A DNA stretch of 8,159 nt, taken from the NCBI GenBank assembly GCA_937982515.1, contig CALJMB010000035.1, positions 1 through 8,159 of the forward strand, in the 5' to 3' direction. Numbering within the stretch: the first letter of the stretch is position 1; each line of letters begins with the position of its first letter. A program made the translations under genes and the position numbers. The notes under the pieces were generated by a model. It was not told the DNA's origin. It was given only the letters and a program-made list of their open reading frames with translations, and did no database searches. Source of the stretch: an uncultured Balneolaceae bacterium. GTDB lineage: Bacteria; Bacteroidota; Rhodothermia; Balneolales; Balneolaceae. Below are positions 1 through 5,370 of this stretch, in pieces.

Positions 1-267
1 TGCCTGTTTAACCCCCCGGAAGGGCTGATACATTCTCTCCAATTTGCCTTTTGGAAGGTGCCAGGCGCGGTAACACCCTGACAGGGTTTCAAAATCCTGT
101 CAGGGTGTTACCGGAGACACAGGCTACATCCGGCTGGAAGGTAACAGCCCGGTGGTTTAACGCAGGGCCAATGTGTTTCATACCTTACAGGCCAACTGCC
201 TCAGGAGGGGAAGGACATACCATTAATGCTCCATGCATCCTGACCCACAGCTAGCTAATTACCGGCG
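1..267. other. Non-coding stretch downstream of the peptide transporter
   Basis: I see no credible gene here; the short open frames run through an intergenic hairpin and have no recognisable product. The main content is a perfect inverted repeat (listed separately). A weaker imperfect dyad (CCGGCTG / CAGCCCGG, one bulged base) follows it at about 130-151. The transporter stop codon is at 268-270 on the minus strand, and no hairpin with a T-run is visible just beyond it, so the transporter terminator is unclear. The left edge of the window gives no hint of the next gene. Confidence 0.6.
68..113. repeat. Perfect 18-bp inverted repeat (REP-like hairpin)
   Basis: The left arm CGGTAACACCCTGACAGG (68-85) is exactly complementary to 96-113. 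The 10-nt spacer (GTTTCAAAAT) can itself pair mostly through G-T and T-A pairs, leaving a two-base loop. Such a long perfect match is very unlikely by chance. There is no T-run on either side, so this is not a typical intrinsic terminator; it resembles the short palindromic repeats dispersed between genes in Bacteroidota-like genomes. Whether other copies exist cannot be judged from this window. Confidence 0.85.
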
Positions 268-1965
268 CTATTCAACATCACCCATGAGCCTTTTAACGGG
301 GGGCGCCGCCAGCAGAGCCACAATACCGCCGCCGCCAACAAACAGCGCCACACTCCAGAAGAGGCTGCTGGGTGTCTGTGTTTCCAGAGATCCGGCAACG
401 AGTCCGGCAAAGAGGTTACCCAGAGCTGTAGCCACAAACCAGAGTCCCATCATCTGGCTGACTCTGTTCTTGGGTGCCAGCTTGGTCATCGAGGAGAGGC
501 CTACAGGGGAGAGTGCCAGCTCGCCACAGGTGTGCAGGAAGTAGGTAACAACGAGCCAGGAGGCAGAGACCGGGCTTTCCGGGGTGGCATTTGCGGCTCC
601 CCAGGCGAGTACGAAAAATCCTGCGGCAAGTCCTAACAAACCGAGGCCGAACTTTACAGGAATCGATGGATTTGCATTACGGTACGCCAGCCATGTCCAG
701 AGCCACCCGAAAATAGGGGCGAAGATTACAATGAAGAAGGCGTTGATGAGTTGCAGCGTACTGGCGGGAGCTTCCCAGCCTGAGCCGATGTTCTGAAACG
801 TCCAATAGAGGAAAACAACTACGAAAACCGCAACCAGGCCGACAACCCATTTGGCCAGTTTCCAGAGAGCCTCTCGTTTAAATACCCGATAAGTGGCATA
901 GAATACCGGGATGGCTATAAGTGCAGAAAGCAGGATGGCTCCGTTTCCACCCAGCCATGCGCTTGGCCCAAATGAGCGGTTGGTCAGATCGCGGGCAAAC
1001 AGGTTTAATGAAGAACCGGCCTGTTCAAAACCCGCCCAGAAGATGGCCGCCAGAATAAACAGCCAGAAAATAACCCCAAGTTTCTTTTTCTCATCGGTGG
1101 TGTGGCCTCCGAAGAAAATGATATAACCAAAAAACAGTACGGCAACAATCACGGCCCCCACACCCAGGCTTTCAGCCAGTTCCTGAAGTGTCAAGTTAAT
1201 AGCGCCGGAGCTCATCAGAAAGCCGAAAAGCACGATCAAACCGGCTGCAGCTGATAAAATGGTATAAAACCTCCGGCTGCGGCGGCTTAAAACCTCAGCA
1301 GATTCGTTCGTTTTTAAATTACCGGCCGTGCCCAGATATTTATCGCCCAGCTTATAGGAAATCAGCCCCAGTACCATGCCAAATCCGGCCAGCGAAAAGC
1401 CCCAGTGCCAGTTATAGCCTTCACCGAGAATACCGCAGAGAAGCGGGCCCAGAATAGCTCCCAGGTTGATTCCCATATAGAAGATGGAGAATCCCGCATC
1501 ACGCCGGGCCCCGCCTTCCGGATAGATGTCGCCCACCATGGAGCTGACATTGGGTTTCAGCAATCCGGTGCCAATTACAATCAGGGCCAGCCCGAGATAA
1601 AAGAAGGGCACCGTGGGAACTGCCATACTGAAATGTCCGGCGGCGATGATACATCCGCCCACAAAAACCGCTTTGCGCTGCCCCCAGAGATTATCGGCTA
1701 TCCATCCGCCCGGCAGCGAAAGCACGTAAACAAAAAATGTGTAGAGTCCATAGATAGCGGTTGCCTTTCCCACGCTGAATCCCAGGCCGGGATTTGCGCC
1801 GATGGCCTCTGTAGTCATAAAGAGAACCAGCAGGGCCCGCATGCCGTAATAGCTGAACCGTTCCCAAAGCTCGGTAAAGAAGAGTGTTGAAAGTCCGCGG
1901 GGGTGGCCGAAGAAATCCTTTTTACTGCCTAGTGTAGTAATATCTGCGATCTGTCCATTTGCCAT
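268..1965 (-). CDS. POT/PTR2 family proton-coupled di/tripeptide transporter
   Basis: A 565-residue inner-membrane symporter of the POT (PTR2, DtpT-like) branch of the major facilitator superfamily, expected to import di- and tripeptides with protons. Helix 1 carries the E-x-x-E-R-F-x-Y-Y motif (E32, E35, R36, F37, Y39, Y40), used in proton coupling and peptide binding. A PTR2 signature follows at about 86-111 (GGWIADNLWGQRK...). GTGLLKPN (132-139) contains the conserved lysine K137, and FSIFYMGINLG (159-169) is the second PTR2 signature. ELALSPVGLS near the C-terminus supplies the conserved helix-10 glutamate (about E482). Strongly hydrophobic segments along the whole length fit about 14 helices, the usual bacterial POT number. 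The ATG at 1963-1965 is preceded by AAAGG at suitable spacing. The gene diverges from hutU; a shared role in amino-acid nutrition is plausible but not shown. The exact substrate is not readable from sequence. Confidence 0.95.
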   Translation of the reverse strand: MANGQIADITTLGSKKDFFGHPRGLSTLFFTELWERFSYYGMRALLVLFMTTEAIGANPGLGFSVGKATAIYGLYTFFVYVLSLPGGWIADNLWGQRKAVFVGGCIIAAGHFSMAVPTVPFFYLGLALIVIGTGLLKPNVSSMVGDIYPEGGARRDAGFSIFYMGINLGAILGPLLCGILGEGYNWHWGFSLAGFGMVLGLISYKLGDKYLGTAGNLKTNESAEVLSRRSRRFYTILSAAAGLIVLFGFLMSSGAINLTLQELAESLGVGAVIVAVLFFGYIIFFGGHTTDEKKKLGVIFWLFILAAIFWAGFEQAGSSLNLFARDLTNRSFGPSAWLGGNGAILLSALIAIPVFYATYRVFKREALWKLAKWVVGLVAVFVVVFLYWTFQNIGSGWEAPASTLQLINAFFIVIFAPIFGWLWTWLAYRNANPSIPVKFGLGLLGLAAGFFVLAWGAANATPESPVSASWLVVTYFLHTCGELALSPVGLSSMTKLAPKNRVSQMMGLWFVATALGNLFAGLVAGSLETQTPSSLFWSVALFVGGGGIVALLAAPPVKRLMGDVE

Positions 1966-1971
1966 TGAAGA

Positions 1972-1976
1972 CCTTT
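1972..1976 (-). promoter_or_regulatory. Ribosome binding site of the peptide transporter
   Basis: On the minus strand AAAGG lies 6 nt before the ATG at 1965-1963. It supports this start for the transporter, which also places the ERFxYY helix 1 at the expected distance from the N-terminus. Confidence 0.55.
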
Positions 1977-2028
1977 ATTTGTTTAAATTGAATAGCAGAT
2001 AACCTCAAAAACGATAAATATGCCGTGC

Positions 2029-2057
2029 ATGATAAATAAACCATGTTAGTGAAGCAA
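2029..2057 (-). promoter_or_regulatory. Possible sigma-70-like promoter for the peptide transporter
   Basis: Reading the minus strand, TTGCTT (2057-2052) and TATCAT (2034-2029) are separated by exactly 17 bp and lie about 65 bp before the transporter start. The match to TTGACA/TATAAT is moderate. If the organism is a true Bacteroidota its main sigma factor prefers a different consensus (TTG / TAnnTTTG), which I do not find clearly here. Treat as a candidate only. Confidence 0.25.
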
Positions 2058-2172
2058 ACTATTCTACATGCCGCATATAGCGTATTACGTACTTTAACCT
2101 GGGTTACCAGGCTTAAGTCCTTGGTAAGGCTACCAGAATAGTACGGTATTAAAAATGTAATATGCCAGGGCG

Positions 2173-2187
2173 TGTTGATATTCAACA
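2173..2187. promoter_or_regulatory. Perfect 15-bp dyad, possible operator
   Basis: TGTTGA and TCAACA flank a TAT centre. The symmetry extends outward by one wobble and two more pairs to 2170-2190 (GCG/TGC). The size and spacing fit a binding site for a dimeric helix-turn-helix repressor, and it lies between the transporter and hutU. No regulator gene is present in the window, and I do not recognise the site as that of a known regulator, so the role is inferred from symmetry and position alone. Confidence 0.3.
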
Positions 2188-2280
2188 TGCAGTGTGCCTT
2201 TGGGTGGATAGACCCAACCAAAGGCTACTCCTGATTCCGGGATGATTGCCCGGCGAGGACCCACCCCTCCTTGCGGAGCC

Positions 2281-2318
2281 TTATGATGTGGGAAGTCTGG
2301 AGACTTCCCACATCATAA
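2281..2318. repeat. Perfect 18-bp hairpin with two-base loop in the hutU upstream region
   Basis: TTATGATGTGGGAAGTCT (2281-2298) is exactly complementary to 2301-2318, separated only by GG. It has no T-run after it. The structure is enclosed by a second complementary pair, GACCCA (2258-2263) and TGGGTC (2320-2325), and next to it lies the small hairpin CTCC-TTGC-GGAG (2267-2278). It may be a dispersed palindromic repeat or part of a structured RNA leader; sequence alone does not decide between them. Confidence 0.85.
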
Positions 2319-2546
2319 ATGGGTCTGAACGAGCGGACAACCATCCTGGAATTAAGAAGAGCCGGGGGATAAAGAGATTCAGTTCCAGGCTGTGTACCTC
2401 AGAGCACGCTCTGCTGATCAGGTTAAGGCTACCTGATACAAACACTTATTCGTGTTTTTGTGTTTTAGTGATCTCTCTCCATAAGCAATAAGGATAGATT
2501 TAGTACCCGCTCGCTGTTACATTAGTTGAAACGTCAATTAAAAAAC

Positions 2547-2551
2547 GGAGG
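2547..2551 (+). promoter_or_regulatory. Ribosome binding site fixing the hutU start at 2562
   Basis: GGAGG lies 10 nt before the ATG at 2562. This favours 2562 over the in-frame TTG at 2526, which would add twelve residues, lacks its own Shine-Dalgarno sequence and would place this GGAGG inside the coding region. The resulting 556-residue length is also usual for urocanase. Confidence 0.75.
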
Positions 2552-2561
2552 CCTAGTCAAG

Positions 2562-4232
2562 ATGAGTACCACTAAAGAGATACAATCCAACATCAAAGCG
2601 CCAACAGGAACGACGCTCAGCTGCAAGGGATGGCACCAGGAGGCAGCAATGCGCATGCTTATGAACAACCTCGACCCCGAAGTGGCGGAAAAGCCCGATG
2701 AGCTGATTGTCTACGGCGGCGGAGGGAAGGCTGCCCGGAACTGGGAGTGTTATCATAAAATAATCGAGACACTAAAACGGCTGGAGAACGACGAAACCCT
2801 GCTGGTGCAGAGTGGAAAGCCTGTTGGAGTATTCCGAACTCATGAAGAGGCGCCGCGCGTGCTTATTGCCAACGCACACCTGGTACCAAAATGGGCTAAC
2901 TGGGCTGAATTCCGGCGGCTGGATGAGATGGGACTGACTATGTACGGACAGATGACCGCCGGTTCCTGGATCTACATCGGCACGCAGGGCATCTTGCAGG
3001 GAACGTATGAAACCTTTGCCGAATGCGCCCGGCAGCATTTTGGCGGTTCTTTGAAAGGGCGGCTGGTAGTTACGGCCGGACTCGGAGGGATGGGCGGCGC
3101 ACAACCGTTGGCTGCCACGATGAACGGCGCGGCTTTTATCGGGATAGAGGTAGATGAGCAGCGCATCGACCGCCGGGTGGATACGGGTTACTGCGACGTC
3201 AAATGCACGGAACTGGATGAGGCCCTGGAACAAGCGCTTGCCGCCAAAGAGAGGGGAGAAGCACTGTCTGTCGGTTTGCTGGGCAACGTGGCAGAGCTGC
3301 TCCCCGAGATGCTGGAACGGGGCGTGGTTCCTGATGTGCTCACCGACCAGACCTCCGCTCACGATCTGTATCTGGGATATATCCCCGCGGGAATGCTGCC
3401 CGAAGAGGCCGCTGAGGAGCGGAAGTTACATCCCGGTACCTACCAGGAGGCGGTACTGGATTCCATGGTAATACATGTGGAAACAATGCTGAAGATGCAG
3501 GAGCAGGGAGCGGTAACGTTTGATTATGGCAACAACCTCCGTGGACAGGTGGCCGATCATCGGGGAATGAGAGAGGCCTTTGATTTTCCAGGCTTTGTAC
3601 CCGCGTTCATCCGTCCGCTGTTCTGTCGTGGTTCAGGGCCGTTTCGCTGGGCGGCGCTATCCGGCAATCCGGAAGATATTTATACTACGGATAAGGCGGT
3701 GCTGGATACGTTCCCTGAAAAAGAGTCTCTGAAACGATGGATCAGGAAGGCGCAGGATCGGGTATCCTTTCAGGGCCTTCCGGCGCGTATCTGCTGGCTG
3801 GAGTATGGCGAGCGCGCAGAGATGGGCGCCCGGTTTAACTGGTTAGTCAAAAAGGGCAAGGTAGAAGCGCCCCTGGTGATAGGGCGCGACCACCTGGATA
3901 CCGGCTCGGTGGCCTCACCTAACCGGGAAACCGAAGGGATGAAGGACGGGTCGGATGCCATTGCCGACTGGCCGCTGCTCAACGCTATGCTGAATACCGC
4001 CAGCGGGGCCAGCTGGGTTTCGCTGCATCATGGCGGAGGCGTGGGCATTGGTTACTCTATCCATGCGGGGATGGTCTGTGTAGCGGATGGAACGGAGATG
4101 GCCGATCGCCGTCTGGAGCGCGTGCTTACCAACGATCCCGGCAGCGGCGTCATGCGCCACGCCGATGCAGGGTATGACGAGGCCATCAGAACAGCCAGGG
4201 AACGAGGGGCAGACCTGCCGATGGTGGAGTGA
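2562..4232 (+). CDS. hutU: Urocanate hydratase (urocanase, EC 4.2.1.49)
   Basis: This 556-residue cytoplasmic enzyme adds water to urocanate to give 4-imidazolone-5-propanoate, the second step of histidine catabolism, using tightly bound NAD+ as electrophile. Length and sequence match full-length bacterial urocanase. Visible landmarks are YGGGGKAARNW (51-61) near the N-terminus, the glycine-rich dinucleotide-binding turn GLGGMGG (173-179), and the urocanase signature FQGLPARICW (403-412), whose C411 corresponds to the conserved active-site cysteine region. The C-terminal part keeps the conserved HHGGGVGIGYSIHAGMV stretch. The ATG at 2562 follows a good GGAGG. No histidine ammonia-lyase, imidazolonepropionase or formiminoglutamate enzyme is within the window, so the rest of the pathway must be encoded elsewhere if it works. 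The divergent neighbour imports peptides; the downstream gene is 279 bp away and probably a separate unit. Confidence 0.98.
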   Translation: MSTTKEIQSNIKAPTGTTLSCKGWHQEAAMRMLMNNLDPEVAEKPDELIVYGGGGKAARNWECYHKIIETLKRLENDETLLVQSGKPVGVFRTHEEAPRVLIANAHLVPKWANWAEFRRLDEMGLTMYGQMTAGSWIYIGTQGILQGTYETFAECARQHFGGSLKGRLVVTAGLGGMGGAQPLAATMNGAAFIGIEVDEQRIDRRVDTGYCDVKCTELDEALEQALAAKERGEALSVGLLGNVAELLPEMLERGVVPDVLTDQTSAHDLYLGYIPAGMLPEEAAEERKLHPGTYQEAVLDSMVIHVETMLKMQEQGAVTFDYGNNLRGQVADHRGMREAFDFPGFVPAFIRPLFCRGSGPFRWAALSGNPEDIYTTDKAVLDTFPEKESLKRWIRKAQDRVSFQGLPARICWLEYGERAEMGARFNWLVKKGKVEAPLVIGRDHLDTGSVASPNRETEGMKDGSDAIADWPLLNAMLNTASGASWVSLHHGGGVGIGYSIHAGMVCVADGTEMADRRLERVLTNDPGSGVMRHADAGYDEAIRTARERGADLPMVE

Positions 4233-4255
4233 GTTTTGAATAAACTCAGTTTGTT
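4230..4255 (+). terminator. Weak terminator-like hairpin at the hutU stop codon
   Basis: TGAGTTT (4230-4236, containing the stop codon) pairs with AAACTCA (4242-4248) across a five-base loop and is followed by GTTTGTT. The stem is short and AT-rich and the T-run is interrupted, so termination would be inefficient. No stronger candidate lies before the REP element. Confidence 0.35.
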
Positions 4256-4262
4256 AAGATGA

Positions 4263-4287
4263 ATGTAGGACGGGTTGGTAACCCGTC
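4263..4287 (+). repeat. REP element, copy 1 (GTAG plus hairpin)
   Basis: A GTAG tetranucleotide (4265-4268) is directly followed by a perfect hairpin, GACGGGTT / AACCCGTC with a GGT loop (4269-4287). GTAG or GGAG at the foot of a short hairpin is the known layout of REP sequences bound by RAYT (REP-associated tyrosine) transposases. An exact reverse-complement copy of 25 bases lies at 4475-4499. No RAYT gene is in the window. Confidence 0.85.
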
Positions 4288-4474
4288 ATTTATATTTTGA
4301 ACTGTGCTCCTGAGCTTGATCCAAATTAACTTATTATTCCTGCTTTTGAATACCCGAACACACTTATAAACTGTTTTGATTTCAGGTTGGCAGGCGAGCA
4401 CGGGGAGGTTTTATTCTTTTGGAATAACTACCGGAGTTAATCGCCTGAGTTGAGTCTTATTTGCAAATTGTCTG

Positions 4475-4499
4475 GACGGGTTACCAACCCGTCCTACAT
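4475..4499 (-). repeat. REP element, copy 2, inverted
   Basis: This is the exact reverse complement of 4263-4287: hairpin GACGGGTT / AACCCGTC (loop ACC) followed by CTAC. The two copies point outward and enclose 187 bp with no gene. The element ends 12 bp before the DUF456 start codon, so its hairpin would sit in or near the 5' untranslated region of that gene. The pair resembles a BIME or the ends of a non-autonomous mobile element. No target-site duplication is visible at the outer edges. Confidence 0.85.
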
Positions 4500-4511
4500 A
4501 AATTCCAAGCC

Positions 4512-4985
4512 ATGGAAACACTACTACTCATCATTGCGGCGGGATGCATTATCGTCGGATTTTTTGGTTCTATGCTGCCCGTGCTGCCGGGCCCGCCGCT
4601 AAGTTATGCCGGGCTGTTGCTGCTGCAATTTACCGAATCAGCCCCTTTCTCTACCCGCTTTCTGATCATCTGGGCGCTAATCGTCGTGGCGATCATGATT
4701 CTGGACAACCTGATCCCGGCCTGGGGGACCAAAAAGTACGGCGGTTCATCCTATGGCATGTGGGGGAGCATCATTGGGGCTGTTGCCGGAATCTTTTTCT
4801 TTCCTCCTGTGGGACTCATAGCCGGGCCGCTGATCGGCGCTTTCATTGGGGAATTGATAGCCGGGAAGCAGAAAGATCAGGCTCTGCGGTCAGCGATGGG
4901 GGCATTTATAGGGTTTCTGGCAGGTACCCTCATCAAGGTCATAGCTTCCGGGGTGATGGGTTACTACTTTATAGTTAATATTTAA
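4512..4985 (+). CDS. DUF456 family small inner-membrane protein
   Basis: A 157-residue, very hydrophobic protein of unknown function that I assign to DUF456. Features seen: a first hydrophobic hairpin (about 3-40) with the family motif MLPVLPGPPL (21-30); a second membrane segment (about 50-68) ending in D65; the polar loop GTKKYGGSSYGMWG (72-85), characteristic of the family; then glycine-rich helices with small-residue spacing (GSIIGAVAG, GPLIGAFIGELIAG, GAFIGFLAG) suited to tight helix packing; and a last segment at about 128-156. I chose the ATG at 4512 because it gives a membrane-ready N-terminus. An in-frame TTG at 4461 would translate the REP element and is unlikely. There is no clear Shine-Dalgarno before 4512. 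The gene stands alone between hutU and the glycosidase, so context does not suggest a role. Confidence 0.85.
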   Translation: METLLLIIAAGCIIVGFFGSMLPVLPGPPLSYAGLLLLQFTESAPFSTRFLIIWALIVVAIMILDNLIPAWGTKKYGGSSYGMWGSIIGAVAGIFFFPPVGLIAGPLIGAFIGELIAGKQKDQALRSAMGAFIGFLAGTLIKVIASGVMGYYFIVNI

Positions 4986-5026
4986 TGGCTGATGGTACAG
5001 GATGCGTTCGTTCTTCTCTTTTCTAC

Positions 5027-5062
5027 CAACGCCTGTGATGCTAAGCCTGCTAAAGCATCCCC
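5027..5062 (+). repeat. Diverged 36-bp intergenic repeat, copy 1
   Basis: It aligns without gaps to 5119-5154 with 30 of 36 bases identical, sharing the cores ATGCT, AGCCTG and AGCATCCCC. It is an imperfect palindrome with arms GATGCT / AGCATC around an 11-base centre. The differences suggest an old duplication or two independent insertions. Confidence 0.7.
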
Positions 5063-5118
5063 ATAAATCGCAGGATGCCCCGGAAGCGAAGGATACCCGC
5101 CATAAGGAGACTCCCTAA

Positions 5119-5154
5119 CAACGCTTGTCATGCTGAGCCTGTCGAAGCATCCCC
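5119..5154 (+). repeat. Diverged 36-bp intergenic repeat, copy 2
   Basis: This copy contains GTCATGCTGAGCCTGTCGAA followed by GCATC. From memory, closely similar sequences are dispersed between genes in many Bacteroidota and related environmental genomes. It lies 92 bp after copy 1 in the same orientation; the imperfect arms are ATGCT / AGCAT. Confidence 0.75.
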
Positions 5155-5170
5155 CCGCTGCAAAGGAGGC

Positions 5171-5200
5171 CTGCAACAGGGGCACCTGCCCCTCCTGCAG
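5171..5200. repeat. Nested GC-rich hairpin
   Basis: Inner arms AGGGGCA (5178-5184) and TGCCCCT (5187-5193) enclose a CC loop. After a symmetric two-base mismatch, the outer arms CTGCA (5171-5175) and TGCAG (5196-5200) also pair. There is no T-run, so it is probably another palindromic intergenic element rather than a terminator. Confidence 0.6.
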
Positions 5201-5245
5201 TCCGGGCCGGACGCGTGCACTTTCCTGGTGCATCCTCACCAACAG

Positions 5246-5290
5246 GAAGGTCCGCCGGCTGGCAGATGGCCGGCGGACCTTCTTTTCTTA
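5246..5290 (+). terminator. Strong intrinsic terminator upstream of the glycosidase
   Basis: GAAGGTCCGCCGGC (5246-5259) pairs perfectly over 14 bp with 5269-5282 around a nine-base loop and is followed by TTTTCTT. GC content and T-rich tail fit a rho-independent terminator on the plus strand. It would stop transcripts from the DUF456 gene (about 260 bp upstream) and insulate the GH9 gene. Its arm sequence GGTCCGCCG recurs in the hairpin at 7231-7252, so it may have arisen from a repeat. Confidence 0.65.
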
Positions 5291-5311
5291 GCTCGAACTC
5301 GGGTTATTTAT

Positions 5312-5317
5312 TATAAT
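5312..5317 (+). promoter_or_regulatory. Possible -10 box for the GH9 gene
   Basis: TATAAT occurs directly after the terminator and 53 bp before the glycosidase start codon. The -35 region at a 17-18 bp distance (TTAGCT at 5288-5293) is a poor match, so this rests on one hexamer and its position. Confidence 0.3.
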
Positions 5318-5370
5318 GCCTCTGGTAAATGAGCGGTCAGAGAGTTTAACAGAAACCGAACCAAACGATC

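Larger units (their letters stand above)
1966..2561. other. 596-bp divergent intergenic region between transporter and hutU
   Basis: No credible protein gene is seen; stop codons are frequent and the only open frames are short with no start context. The region is rich in dyads: TGTTGA-TAT-TCAACA (2173-2187), GCCTTTGG/CCAAAGGC (2196-2203 with 2218-2225), CCGGG/CCCGG (2237-2241 with 2249-2253), the long hairpin at 2281-2318, CCTGGAA/TTCCAGG (2345-2351 with 2383-2389), CAGAGC-AC-GCTCTG (2400-2413) and ATCAGGT/ACCTGAT (2417-2423 with 2431-2437). The octamer AAGGCTAC occurs three times on the plus strand. It must hold the promoters of both flanking genes. A weak TTGTGT / CATAAG pair (2458-2463, 2480-2485) is the best hutU candidate I can see, and it is poor. 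Confidence 0.6.
4986..5370. other. 385-bp repeat-filled gap before the glycosidase
   Basis: No credible gene is seen. In order it holds: a diverged 36-bp repeat (5027-5062), a GC-rich stretch (about 5070-5115) that looks like another decayed intergenic repeat, the second repeat copy (5119-5154), a nested hairpin CTGCA..AGGGGCA / TGCCCCT..TGCAG (5171-5200), a strong terminator (5246-5290) and a possible promoter box (5312-5317) for the glycosidase. Open frames that cross it run through these repeats and change character within them. Confidence 0.6.

Noticed and set aside
1405..1890. 161-codon open frame on the plus strand opposite the peptide transporter
   Set aside because: It lies wholly antisense to a well-supported POT gene, has no recognisable domain, and its composition is that of a mirrored membrane-protein gene.
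2526..2561. Upstream TTG start for hutU
   Set aside because: The GGAGG at 2547-2551 is correctly spaced only for ATG 2562, and the added residues have no family counterpart.
2772..3362. 196-codon open frame on the minus strand opposite hutU
   Set aside because: It is antisense to a highly conserved urocanase; no motif, signal or ribosome binding site supports it.
4263..4499. Reading the REP pair as a classical MITE with 25-bp terminal inverted repeats
   Set aside because: No target-site duplication is visible and each end is itself a complete hairpin with a GTAG foot, which fits a REP pair better.
4461..4511. N-terminal extension of the DUF456 protein from a TTG codon
   Set aside because: It would translate the REP hairpin, and the family begins with the hydrophobic segment that follows ATG 4512.
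4982..5242. 86-codon minus-strand frame in the gap before the glycosidase
   Set aside because: It is built from two copies of an intergenic repeat and GC-rich hairpins, with no domain or start context.
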